Part shown: positions 21,537-33,800 of the stretch, in pieces
Layout of the letters: each line of letters opens with the position of its first letter
Position numbering within the stretch: position 1 is the stretch's first letter
Assembly (NCBI GenBank): GCA_902651635.1
Contig: CACRSC010000035.1
Location: 295,137-359,136 of the forward strand
Origin: Mastigamoeba balamuthi
Taxonomy: Eukaryota; Evosea; Mastigamoebida; Mastigamoebidae
DNA length: 64,000 bases
Reading direction: 5' to 3'
Position numbers and translations under genes: made by a program
The notes under the pieces: model-generated
What the model was told of the DNA's origin: nothing
Database searches by the model: none
Seen by the model: only the letters and a program-made list of their open reading frames with translations

Positions 21537-23376
21537 TCAGAAGGGGGTGCAGCGCAGGCGAACAGCGTTGAGGGCTGTGTCATCGCCCTTGCCCTGCTTC
21601 GGCTCAAGCCTCGTGCGTATTCCCGTCACTGCAGTGCCTTCGGGGCAGCTGTACCACTTGGACCACTCGCCCCAACTCGTCTTGCTGTGGCTCACATCCC
21701 ACAGCACTTCGCTGCCCCTCCTGTCGCGGCAGAGCACCTTGATCGCGTTGAGGGCCGTATCGTCGCACTTGCCACACCCCTTCTCCACCAGTACCTGAAG
21801 CCCACCCACATAGTACCCAGTCGGGCAGAACACGGGCTCGTCCCACGTGCCCCAGGGGCCCACCAGAGACGTGGGGCCGCTCTGAGCGTCTCCACCATCG
21901 CAGATGAGGCGAACTCCATTGAGGGCCGTGTCGTCGCCCTTGCCCTGGCCGGCCTCGCTCTTGGTCACGAAGCCCACTGTGAACCTACCCCCGGGGCACG
22001 AGTCGAGGCCGCCCCAGTCGCCCCACTGCCCGTCGTTGCCCACCTCCTTGCCGTACGCGCAGGCCCCACCAGACTTGGCCGTGCACGTGGTCGCCAGGGC
22101 CACATAACCCCCACCGGACGCCTTGGCGATGTTGCACGCGTTGACGCCCTTCCTGATGCGGAAGAACCTGCGTTTCACAGCAGTTAGTCAGGGGCGAGCC
22201 CGTGTGAGGATGCTGCGTGCCCGTTTTCGCCCCAGTTGGGCCCCCAGCTGTTCTTAACGGTCCACGTGTTACGGTCGTAGCCCGTGATGAGCACTGCGTG
22301 ATCGGCCGCGCCGGTGCACTCCTTGTCCAAGATCACGCCGCCGTGGTAGGACTTCAGTGCTCCGGCGTTCAGTGTCACCAGGATGGCGCTGTAGTCCACC
22401 AGAGCCTGCGGCATCGCCACGTTCTCGTCCGCTCCGACGACTAAGTACCGATCGATCGACGCAGCAGCCTTGTAGCCCTCGTAGCCGCATGTCTGACGGT
22501 CGGCCGCGGCGTAGGAGTAGTCGCGCTCGGCCATGAGGCCCCCCATCCCGCGCGACAGCTGCACTGCGTAGTCGAGGGCACTTGATGGATACCAGCCGTC
22601 CTTGCAGGTGCCCGCGGTGCAGTCGAGCAGCTGCTGCGGGGCAAGCGTTACGTAGACGCCGTGGGTCTTCTTCCACGCCGCCTCCACCAGCCCGCACGTC
22701 GCGAACGCCCAGCACGACCCTGGTCAAAGAGCGTCATTACCATCATTGGTTGGGTCCTTGACGCACCACAACCCTGTTGCCACCTGGCGATAGGGGAGAC
22801 ATCGGGGGAGAAGTACTTCTCGGGAGGGGCTCTGCGGTCTCGCTGGGCGATGCGGCTGTCGTTGGCGCCGTCTCCAGTGGACGGCAGGACCGCGCCGAGG
22901 TCCACAGTCGTCAAGTACGTCGCTGCGAATTCCTCGTCACTGAGGTCGGTGAACTGTGGGCAGCAAGTTCCCACGTGAGTGAGAGGCCCGCCAATGTGGT
23001 GTGCGTACCTCGTTGATGCCGAACGTGGCTTCGGGCTGCTGCGCCTGCGTGGCCTCGATCTTGCGGATGTTGTCGAGGAAAATGGCCCTGCGCCTGTCCT
23101 CTGCGAGAGCACATGCCTTAAACTGTGTTGGGCGATGGAGTTGCTGTCGTGCCTTCGGCCTGTGAAACGTAGGAGCGGTGGTACAGCTGCTTGAACAGCT
23201 CCTGTGGGGATAGAGAAGTGAGACCAGAGCACACGTTTTGGCAGTGGCAGTGGGTACTGTCTCACGAAGGCGTTTGGGTCGTGGAGGGCGACGCTCGGGG
23301 GCCCGGCGCGGCAGATGACTGCCGATAGGGCTGCCACCATAACCCCCAGAGTGAGCACTGCTCTGTGCTGCTGCAT
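21537..23376 (-). CDS. secreted papain-like cysteine protease with VMO-I domain (copy D)
   Basis: Signal peptide MQQHRAVLTLGVMVAALSAV, then an I29-type propeptide with RRRAIFLDNIRKIEATQAQQ, ATFGINE and FTDLSDEEF. Exons join at C-G-S-C-W-A-F-A-T, so the catalytic Cys is intact. The His lies in DHAVLITGYD and the Asn in VKNSWG. The intron between NWGENG and FFRIRKG has a GC donor (ACGG|GCACGC), as in B and C. The VMO-I domain has the three DDTALN repeats and ends RLRCTPF. The CRE-type palindrome of the other promoters is reduced to two half sites, and the TTTCTGACTTT block is absent, so regulation may differ. It probably encodes an active secreted or lysosomal protease. Confidence 0.87.
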
Positions 23377-24534
23377 CTCTCTTGCTCTTCTTTCCTTTGT
23401 TTATGAATGAAATACTGGCTGTGCCACTGAGCAGAGGTATTTCACTGTTTTCTCAATGACGTGGCATTGAATTTCACGTCATCAAACGGAAACTTTAGTA
23501 AAAGTCATCCGAATGGAAACTGTGGGATTAAGGCCGAAGCAAGCAAGTTCCACAAGGTGTCCGGGCCCTGGACTGCCGCCATCATTTTTCCTGGACCGCT
23601 GGTCAGGCCTCATTCACACACATCACTGGGCGCCACTGTAGCCAACTGAACTAAGTGGGTATTTTGCACTGCACCTCCCACTCATTTTCTATGCCTGAAA
23701 TTCGTCCACGAGGAGTGCTGATGCCAATGGCCCTGGTTATCAAAGCTCGCAGGCCTCTTCACCCAGAATTGTACAGGACCTCGTTGATATCAACTCCTGT
23801 GGAGGCAACTGAAATAAGCACGCCTTTTCTACACCCCACAGAATTTCGGCACATTTCTATTCCAGTATTGTGGCACTCCTTTTTTTCTGGGCAGGGAACC
23901 GTACTAGCACGGGAGGAATCACCTCCTGATGCGCACTCCCACATAAGGGGGCACCCCTGAGGGGACCCTGGAGTTTCTCCCAGTGTGCCCCCGAGGACAC
24001 TCCAGGGGAACTCTGGGATACAGTCAAGCTTTGAGGGCACCCCGGGGAACACCCATACTTGCTGAGGCAGAGAGGCGGGGACACCCAGGGGGATTCCCAG
24101 GTGTACACACCAGGGGGTGTTTCGTCCCGTGAGTATTCAGCCGGCCCAATCTGCGTGAGTAATTCTCCTTGCAGTGGTGCCCTCGAGACAGATCTTGAGC
24201 AACGCGCCCCATCTTGCAGCAGCTCACATCAAACTGTAGGGGTTTTGGATTTTTTATGGAAGCACCAGTATGCTCCACTAGTGCACTCTCATCTCCCCGA
24301 TTTATTCTGTCTGTGCTCAAAGTTATGTGGCCAGGGTGTGCACCGTGCGATTGATGGGGCAGCATCAGGCCAGTCCAGCGGCTCATAGCTGGGGCATTTC
24401 TGATGGTGGTGTAGCGATGGACTGCTGAAAGTGGGAAATAGCACCACAAAAAAACTAAGTCGACGTCACTGGTCGAGCTACGCCTGACGTCATAGATATT
24501 TCGTGATTTCGCCAGTTGAGATTTGTCTCGGAGC
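23377..24534. other. intergenic region, no supported gene
   Basis: The left part is the upstream region of protease copy D. Around 23940-24120 the sequence is GC-rich with repeated GGGGACAC/CCAGGGGG-type words but no clear unit. Just before 24535 lies TGACGTCATAGATATT (24485-24500), combining the CRE palindrome with the AGATATT motif of the WDSUB1-like promoters. Confidence 0.45.
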
Positions 24535-25878
24535 ATGGGCGACGTCCTGGGCCCCGCGCTGACGCTCGCAGGCCAAGCAGATGCGGTGCCTGCGCACCCC
24601 CTCCCTCGGGGAGTCCGTGCGGCGTGCGTGAGGCGAGCCTGACGGTGTCTGTGTGCTGGCAGGTGACTTGCTGTGCGTTCTCCCCCGACGGCTCGTCGCT
24701 GGCCACGTCCTCCTGCGACCGCACGCTCCGCCTCTGGCGCACAGGCGACGGCTGCTGCCTCGCCTCTCTCGTCGGCCACACAGACACTGTCCGCCCTCTG
24801 CCCCCCAGCCCCCAGAGCCCCTGCAGAGCTCTGGCGCAGCAGCCAGACAGAGGTCATCAGATAATCGGGCACCAGACGCACTGCTGAGCCTCCGCGACGG
24901 CGGGGGGCGCAGGTGTGGTGCTGCGCCTTCTCGCGTGACGGGGCGACGCTGGCCTCGGCCTCGGCGGACGGCACAGCGAGGCTCTGGTGCCCGGGAACGG
25001 CGACGTGCAGGGCTGTGCTGCAGGGCCACACAAACGAGGCGCGCGACGGCATTTAATTGACTTGGGGCACCGAGTAATATCCTGATGCATCCACCTCCCA
25101 CGCCCGCAGGTCTATAGCTGCGCGTTCAGCCCTGATGGCAAGGCGCTGGCCACGACGTCGTCGGACAAGAGCGCCAGGCTCTGGGACACGGCCGTTGGCA
25201 CCTCGGAGAGGGTGGGCAAGCGCTCCTGCGTCGTGAGCTCCTCAGAGGAGCCATCGCCATCGCTGGGGTCCTTAGGCTCACACCGCATGGGGGAGCGGTG
25301 CAGGAGTGGTCTTGCTGCTTCTCGCCCGACGGCAAGGTGCTCGCCGTGGCCTCGGGGGACAAGACAGTGAAGCTGTGGAGGGCAGCGGACAAACAGCTGC
25401 TCGCGACGCTCAACGGCCACACCAAGTCTGTACGTCCGCCTGCAGGCGCTGGCGCGACCTCTGTGCTGCCAGCCCTCCCCACTCCGACCGCCGTGCCAAC
25501 GCGCTCCGGCAGGTGGGCTGTATCACGTTCTCGCCCGACGGGGAGGCCCTCGCGTCGGGCTCGGACGACACCACTGTGATGCTCTGGAGAGCGGCCTCCA
25601 GCGAGTGCACTGCCACGCTGTCCGGCCACGCAGGAGCTGTGCGCAATAGCCCGTGCCCTCTGCTGGGCAGCCGCTCATCGCTTCTGCGCGTGTGACCCCC
25701 CCCCCCGCAGGTGAACTGCTGTGCGTACTCGCCAGACGGCGCCACGATCGCCTCGGCGGCTGACGACAACACTGTGAGGCTCTGGAGGGTCTCCGACTCC
25801 TCGTGCACCGCTGTGCTGCGTGGCCATACCGACTGGGTGAGTCGCACGCCCCGCTGGAATCGTTGCCGATTCGCCCCC

Positions 25879-25925
<47 letters not shown>

Positions 25926-27211
25926 CCCTCTCTCTCTCTCTCATCCCTACGGCCCCGCAGGTGTGGTCCTGCGCGTTTTCGCACGACGGGACGACCGTAG
26001 CCTCAGCGTCGCGGGACGGAACAGCAAAGCTCTGGGCGATCCAGGGCGGCGCAAAGCCCACGTGCGGACTCCCGTCGCGCTTTACGGCAGGACGTGCGCG
26101 CCTCGAGGCCTGCTCGCAGGTTGTGGAGGATCTCGCCAAGCAACTCAAGTGTGCCGAGGCCGCCAACGAGAAGGCGGCAGAGGCAGCGGCCACCGGGAAG
26201 GAGGCGGCAAAGCACGAGGCGGAGCTGGAGGCGCTGAGGCTGCAGGTGGCTGCAAAGGAGGCTGCTGTGCGTGAGCTCCGGAGCGCGCAGGAGAGCGCCG
26301 AGCAGGCACAGCAGCAGGTCAGGGAGGCGGTGTCGCTGCTGGAGGACAGGGCAGCGCGGGCGCGGCGCCAGATGGACGACATCGTCGCCGAGATGAAGCA
26401 GAGCAGTAGCCGCGAGGCTCAGCTTCGCGAGAAGCTGGCGGCGCGGAGCTTGGCGGCGCTGACGTGCGAGGACGTAGCAGACGTGCTGTGCGAGCTGGGG
26501 ATGCAGCGGCACGCCGCGTGGTTCAGGGCCAACGACATCAGCGGGGAGGTGCTCGACAGCGTCGACCTCAAGAGCCTCCAGCTCAGCCCTCCCGAGTGCA
26601 AGACTCTCTTTCAGGCCCTCGAGACCCTCAAGGCCTGCGGGCTGCTGCGCGTGACCCACGCAGCGCTGCTCGCTCGCTCCGAGGGCCTCGAGCAGCAGAA
26701 GAGGGACGCGCTGCTGGCTGTCACGTGGGACGTTGAGGGCGTGGCCAAGTGGATGCAGTCCCAGGGGCTCCCAGAGGACGTGCGTGCCGTGTTCCGTGAA
26801 CGACAGGTGCGCGGAGAGGAGGTGGTGTTCATGCGGGTGGAGGAGCTGAGGGACATGGGCATCACGAGCCTCGGCAAGCGCGTGGCGGTGTTCAAGAAGA
26901 TCACAGAGCTGCGCACAGCCCACCTCGAGGCCCTCGCAGAGCGCTTCAAGCGGGGCACGGCAGGGACAGAGCAGGCGGCCGGACCAGCAGTGCCGCAGGA
27001 GTACGTGTGCCCCATCACGCTGCGGGTGATGGAGAACCCAGTGGTGGCGCCCGACGGGCACATCTACGAGGCCAGCGCCATCGGGCAGTGGATGCAGGGC
27101 CACAGCACCTCGCCTGTCACGGGCCAGCACATGGAGAGCGGGCCCTGCACGCCCTGCAGGACTCTGCACGCCGCCATAAAGGACTTCCTCATCAGGGCCA
27201 ACAACAATTGA
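24535..27211 (+). CDS. WD40-SAM-SAM-U-box E3 ubiquitin ligase (WDSUB1-like), copy 3
   Basis: Seven WD40 blades, one per exon, then from 25961 one exon with the last blade, coiled coil, two SAM domains and the U-box ending ...FLIRANNN. Blade 2 reads CAFSRDG and blade 7 CAFSHDG, replacing the usual Pro. The intron before blade 7 contains a poly-C tract and a (CT)n run. The 3' exon is almost identical to copy 2 over SAM1, SAM2 ([18 protein letters not shown] region) and U-box, more so than either is to copy 1. The start ATGGGCGACGTCC aligns with copies 1 and 2, and TGACGTCA lies 43 bases upstream. Confidence 0.88.
25876..25943. repeat. poly-C and (CT)n microsatellite in an intron
   Basis: A run of C followed by about 20 CT dinucleotides with one C-rich interruption lies within the intron before the last WD40 blade of copy 3. 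It is pyrimidine-rich on the coding strand next to the acceptor, so it may act as an extended polypyrimidine tract. Confidence 0.85.
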
Positions 27212-27837
27212 CCGCAATCGGCCAAGGAGTTGCCGGGACCACAGTCTGCCCTTGAGAATGGGACTGTGGCAGTCCGCGAACCGCCAGCTTTCTCGCAACA
27301 AGGACAGGAGAATTTCCGTCTGAGAGAGTGTGGGCTATTGTGGTGAGCCGCTTATTAAGAGTGAATCGGAAGGCCCTGCAGTATGGTAGCACTTCGTGAA
27401 GATGGAGCGTGAGGCAGGTGCGGGTCCGAAGCCCAGCGCGATGAGGAGGTCTTTGATCTCCATGTCTGTGGCGGGCACCAGATCCTCGGCCGTGAGCTCG
27501 TAGGTCTCCAACAGACATCGCTCGAATTCCACTGACTGTCACAGTTCGTATTCCATTGAGCACCGCACACACAAAATCGATTAATGAGAAAAGGAGAGCC
27601 TGATCATGATCAGGCTATAAGCTATGCTGGTGAAAGCTGATGCCCAAGACAGGGTTGGAGCTATCGGACTGGTCGCTGCTCCATGCAGCGCCAGCAGCAG
27701 CCCGCCCCAATGACGTGCGAAGGGAAAAATCACAGATGCCCGATTCGGGTCAGGAGCCAGAATCTTCTCAGATGTGCAAGATATTTTCCAGGCCATTATT
27801 CCAATAACCGGCCAGCAAGCAAGCAAGCAAGCAAGCG
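27212..27837. other. intergenic region with a possible SAM-like remnant on the minus strand
   Basis: A 65-codon minus-strand frame (27335-27532) contains YELTAEDLVPATDMEIKDLL and IALGFGPAPA, which loosely resembles a SAM domain core. It has no visible partners and ends without a domain boundary, so I leave it as a possible fragment. The (CAAG)n run at about 27815-27835 immediately precedes the next start codon. Confidence 0.3.
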
Positions 27838-30800
27838 ATGGGGGAGGAGCCCTTCATCGTGCCCCTCATCCGCTGGACAGGCCGCGTCCTCGGCTACCTC
27901 TTCTTCCTCGTCGCCCTCCCCACCGTCCTCTTCTTCTGGCTCTGCGAGGCGCGTGCCCCTCCTGTCCTGTCGCATCACCTGAATTCGAACCCAATTCAAA
28001 TTCAATTCGAATTCAATCTGAATGTGCGAATTGGTCTGAATTCTCCGGAATCTCCTTGGACAGCTGCTGTGCGCGGCCAGGGGGACGCCGCTGGTCGTGG
28101 GCGCCCTGGTGGCCCTGCCGCGGTTCGCTGTGCTGTGGCTGGCGGGGCCCTGGTGTGCCGCCCAGCCCGTCGTCGTCTGGCTCGTCCTCGCCGCTGCCGG
28201 CGCCTCCCGCGTCGCCCGGGGCTGCGCTGCCGCCGGCTGGGTCGTCGCCGCGGCCATCGGCCTGGTCTTCTCGCAGCTGGACCCCTTCCTCAGGCGCTAC
28301 GTGCTCCTGTACGGGCCCCCTTGCTGGGTTTCCCCTGACGTAATTCCGGCAAAATATCGGCGTTTCCAGAATCGCGATATGTAGGGCACTCAGCACTGCA
28401 AATCTGCGCTCCTGTGCAGGAGGGGAGCCCCCTTTGCGCTGGGTTTTCCCTGATGTAATTCCGGCAAAATATCAGCGTTTCCGGAATCGCGATATTGTAT
28501 GCAGGGCACTCAACGCTGCAAATCTGTACGCCTGTGCAGGAGGAAGTTCCTGAGGTGCGGCAAGAGCGCGCGGCTCGGGGGGTACTGGTGGCACCTGGTC
28601 GAGTCGCTCAAGGACCTGCTGGCCTTCTGCGCCCTGTGCGGCGCGGCCGTGTCGGTCGTCCGCGTCCCCGCGCTCCTCGTGCTCGCCGCCCACGCGGGCG
28701 CGGCCACGCGCAGGACCAACTCGCGGGGCTACGACAGCCACGACCTCCCCGTGACCGCCGGCGAGAGGACCGTCCGCCTCGAGCTCTTCTACACGTTCGC
28801 CATGGCGTTTGTGGACCTCGCCACGCTGCCCTTCGCGCTGGTCCTCGCGGCGTGCTTCTGGCGGGCCGTCGGCCTGCGCAAGTGGGTCGACGCCGAGACG
28901 CACTGGGACGCGTTCGCGCTCGTCGACTACGCCAGCGTCCGCGGCCAGGTCGTCAAGCGGGCCCTCAGCGGCCTGCTCGACATCCCGTGCTTCCTGCTCT
29001 CGCTGACGTTCTTACGTGCGTCGGCTGCGGCTCTTGTGGCCTCTTGTGGCCTACTCCCCGACTGACTCCGGCATCGCAGTGGCGCCGTGGAGGTTCGCTG
29101 TGTTCTCGCGGCTGCACGAGAAGAAGAGCATCGACGAGCGGAGGGTGATGGTGCTCAGGGAGGTTGGGCAGGCGTGGCTGGACATCTTCGCCATGATCGC
29201 CTCGGTCCCCGTCGCCCTGACGCTGTACAGGCTCCCGGCGCTGCTCATTCCGGCTTGCAAGCGCGAGTTCAAGGCGGGAGGGGAGGCAGTCGACGCACAG
29301 CACAGGCGATCGATGGCCTGGTCGCAGCTCGCGCTGATCTTCGTGGACATTTTCACCCTCTTCTGGTCCGCCCCGATCATTCTCGTGACGATCTACCGCA
29401 TACCGATCCTCGTGCGCAAGTGGAAGAAGCCGACGGTACAACCAAGTGCATTCCTCGCTGCCCTCTGACTGGCGCGCACCCAGAGCAATTGGAGCTATAA
29501 ATACAACTACGAGGCCAAGTGCTTCGACGCTCCAAGCGCGCAGGGCCGCGCGATTGTGCAGGCGGCCCGTGTGTGGTACGACATCCCCTTCTTCGCGATG
29601 GCTCTGGTCCTGTTCTGCTCGTGGAGGTCGTGCCACTACATCGGCAAGCTGTGGCACATCGACCACGACGCCACCCCTGACGGCGAGAAGCCGCGCAAGT
29701 ACCGCGCGCGGATGCGCCGCCACACAACCCTCGCCCAGTTTGGCCAATTCCTCATCGACGTCCCCATCATCGTGATGGCCGCGGTCGTCACGGCATTCAT
29801 GCTGTGGAGGGCACCGATTATGTGGTACCAGCTGACGCGGCCCGGAAGGACAACGTCGGACAGACGCTGGATCGTCGTGATGTGCTTCCTGAAGTTCTGG
29901 GTGGAACTGCCCCTCGCCCTCCTGGCTCTGGTGGTCACTGGCCTCTTGTGGAGGGCGTTCTTCATGTGGCGAGACCTCGCCAGGGTGCGCTGAGCAGAAA
30001 CAACAAGCCTTTGGCCTAACAGCCGAGGCAGAACTGGAAGCGGACAGACTACGAGCACAAGTGGTCGAAATCCCTCCTGATCATTCTCAAGCACTTTGGC
30101 CTGCTGTTCATCGACCTCTTCGACTTCCCCTTCGCGATGCTCTCGCTCCTCATCGTCGTCACCCTGTGGAGGCTGCACGCGTTTGTTCGGGCGCTCAGGG
30201 CGTGCACCACCCGGAACCAGGGCAGGAAGGCCGTGCTGAAGGAGCTCGTCCTGTGGCTTCTGGACATCCCGACGTTCCTCGCGGCGGCCCTCGTCGTCGC
30301 CACTGTCTACCGCGCGCCGACGATGTTCCGCGCCCTCAGGTGGCACTTCAAGAACTACTTCTCCAAGGGCAACACGCAAACAGAGGCCACCGCGCCGCCT
30401 GTCGTCCTCGGCACGAGCGATGCAGCGGCGGCCGACGAGGAGAACCCCGCCCCTGCGGCCTCGAACGCCGCGGAGGCGGACACGACCTGGCACAAGCCCG
30501 TGTGGGCCAACGCTGGCCTTGTTCTCTTGGACGTGCCCTTCCCTGTGCTGCTGCTGCTCACGGTGTGGAGAATGCCGCTCTGCATCAAGCGCCTGATCTC
30601 CGAGTGTGGGTCGGCCAAAGAGCGCCGCGTTATGATCCTCAAGTACCCCGGACCCCATTTGCGCATCGAGCCCCACTGATCCTCATGATTGCAGGTACCT
30701 GCTGCTTGTGCTCAAGGACATCCCGTGCTCTGTGCCGCTGTTCCTGATGCTCGTCACGGGGTGGAGGATCCCAACGCTGGTGAAGATGTTCAGGGAGGTG

Positions 30801-33800
30801 AGCCGAGCTTCCTCGGTACACGGTCACCTCTGACGCGCAAGGCAGCTTGAGCGGGGAGACGACGAGCACAAGAACATCCTCAAGATATTCTGGCAGTGGC
30901 TGATCGACTGCCCGTTTGCCCTCCTGTTCCTCTGGGCGTTTTGCTTCCCGTGGAGGACGTTTGGACTCGTCAGGAAGATCCTCTCGGTATTCCACATCGC
31001 TGCTCTCTGCTTGCCCTCCCCATCTGACCTGCTGTTCAGCTCGAGACGGTCGAGGAGCGCAGAAAGATGATCGTTCAGTACAGCGCCATTGTCTTCCCGG
31101 ACATCGCTGTGGGCTTCCTGTCCGTCGTTGTCGCCGTGTTCTTCTTCTGGCGCGGCTGCTACACGTACCGCAAGTTCAAGAAGTATCTGGGCGAGTGGTC
31201 GGCCACCAGCCACTGGCGCCACGTACGCCATGCCGTCCCCCCGCGTTCTCCTGCTCACCCGGACGTGCGAAGACGTTCTCGTTCTATTGCGCAGTGATGA
31301 AAGCGACGAAGGAGGTGATCATCGACCTCCCCTTCATCCCGATGGGGCTCTTTGTCCTCCCGTTTGTGTGGAGGAGCCCTGCGTTCCTGTACTACATCTT
31401 CGTGACTGTACGCCAGGGGGGTGCCTGGCCAATGTCGCTGACACGGCGCCACAGCACTGGGAGAAGAAGGCGCCCTTCAGGAGGTGCATGGCCGCGCAGT
31501 ACTTTGGGATGGTGTTTCTCGACATCCTGTTTGTGCTCGGGCTGTTCGTCGTGCTGGTCTCCCCGTGGAGGTGGATGACGTTCAAGAGGGCCATTGCCTC
31601 GGGGCTCGCCGAGTACACTGCGTGGAAGATGGTGTGCTGCTCCGCGCCAGCGCCGACTGGCGAGACTGCCGGCGAACCCGCTGTTGCCCTCCGTGTGCCG
31701 CAGGCAGTCGAAGAGGAGAACCACTGGAAATACGTGCGCGCTGCTTGCCGCTGTCTCTCTCCTCCCCCTGGCCGGGGCGGATGGCTCACGGGATGGGATG
31801 CCCCTACGCAGTCGTTCACGTGGTACGCCTCGGTGGCGACAACGTGCCATCTCGTGGCGTTCGACTGGCCGTTCATCGTGATGGGGCTCGTCGTGGTGTG
31901 CTGCCCCTGGAGGGCCCCCATGTACCTCTGGCGCGTCCTTGTGTCGAATGTGAGATGCCCGGGCTGTCTCGCATCCCCCCGCTGACGGTTGCCCCCCAGG
32001 AGAAGAGGCGTAACTTCTGGCAGACCCGGGGCGACGTCTACAAGGCAAGCCGTTGCCCCTCCCCTCTGGGCTCCCGACGCCTTCTCAGCCGCGCCTCTCG
32101 CCTCCCGCCAGATCGAGCCCGAGATAGCCGAGGACGAGGAGTACAGGTGGAGCGTCACGCTCGACTTCTTCCTGCACTCGATCGCCGACCTGTTCATCTT
32201 CTGGGCCGCGCTGGGCGTGTTCCTCGTCTCGCCGTGGAGGCTGCACTCGTTCGCGCACCTCTACCGCATCCGCAAGGACAAGATCGTCCGCGAGATGAGC
32301 AACCCCTACTGGCTTCATGTAGGGCCTTCTGCCGCCTCCCTCGCCTCTCCTGACGCATTCCCCCTCCGCTCCCGTTGTGCAGGCGTTCCAGCTGTACTAC
32401 AGCGTCCTCTGGTGCTGGATGTACTCGGTCCGCGACTGGTGGTCCATCTTCCAGACGCTTGTGCGTTTCTACTACGCGTCTCTCCCAGCAGGTGCTGACA
32501 GGCCCAACCAAGGTCGTGGCGCTGGGGGCCCAGCACCTGCCGTGCCTCCTGAGGACGTGCGTGGAGCTCTCGTGCCTCAAGCTGCGGCACAACGAGAAGA
32601 TGCGCCAGCTGCACCGCAGCGCCGAGGAGCAGGGAGAGCCCCGCGAGCACAGCTCCATCGTCGCCCGCGTCCGCGTCGCCCCGGAGACCCGCGAGCTCTG
32701 GAAGAGGCGCGTGAAGCCGCGGCTCGTGGGCGAGGAGCCCAAGACGGCGCCCCTGCCGCTCTCCCCCAGCGTCTACGTCGAGGCCGTCCAGAACGAGTTT
32801 GTCTACACGCTGCAGAACGTGCCGCAGCTCCTCCTGCTCCCCGTCAAGGTCGCCGCCCTCCTTGCGCTGCCCGTCTACTACTACATCGCCTGGCGGCTCG
32901 GAGCCCTCAGGCGCAGGCCCACGGACGGCGACGCCGGCGCTGCTGATGGCGCGGGGGCTGCTGACCCCGTGCTGGCGGCGGAGAGGTACGTGGCGCGGAG
33001 CCTGACGCTGTCGTTTGTGGCCTACCCGGCCAAGTTCATGCTGGACCTGTGCAGCGAGCGGCTGTCGTTCGCCTGCCTGCACCAGCTGCTCGTGGGCGTC
33101 TGCCTCGCGGGGCCCCTGATGCTGTGGAACGAGCTGGCGTTCGCCCCGCTGGCCCTCAACCACGCGCTGCTGCTGCTGCTCACGTGGGCCGACCCGCTCT
33201 GGAGGGCCGCCAGGCGGCGCGCCAACTACAGCCTGGGCGCGGCCCCCAGCGCCGCGTGGGAGGCCCTCGAGGTGGCGCTGATGGTCTCGCAGGCGCTGCT
33301 GCTCCCCGCGGCCGCCGCGTGCCAGCTGCTGCTGCCGCTGCTGCCCGTCTGCGTGCTGGCCTCGCTCAAGTACGACGCGCAGCCGGGGTTCGCCGAGTTC
33401 TGGCGGCGCTTCTTCGGGGCCGCCTTCTGGAGGCACCAGGTCGCCCACATGGACGCGTGGATGTGGGCCCTCTGCGGCCTCTGGTGGGCCGCCCTGCCCC
33501 CGTGCTGGCACCTCACCTTCAAGCGTGCGCCTGCGCCCCACCCCCCCCCCCAGGAGGAGAGAGCGCTCACAGACAGCACGCGCACACACGCACAGAGCGC
33601 AGGCTGTACGAGATGTTCGACCCCCTCAACGCGTACGTGCTGGTGGCCAAGCGGGTGCTCGCGGGGACGCTGTGGAAGGGCTACCGCACGATCATCGTCG
33701 AGTGCGCCATGTGGTGCTACGCGACGCGGCACACGTGCTGCTGCCTCGGCCAGTGGGTCGTCATGCTCGCCTTTGTGCTGTGGGCCTACTGGCCCTTTGT

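Noticed and set aside
24000-24120. Minisatellite of GGGGACACCCAGG-type words
   Set aside because: Words recur but without a stable unit length; GC-rich composition explains them.
25876-25943. Poly-C/(CT)n as an origin or regulatory element
   Set aside because: It lies in a splice-acceptor tract and is a simple microsatellite.
27335-27532. SAM-domain gene on the minus strand
   Set aside because: The resemblance is weak and only 65 codons long, with no partner exons.
32315-33589. 424-codon minus-strand frame
   Set aside because: Antisense to the C-terminal membrane region of the giant gene; Gly/Gln/Arg-rich shadow.
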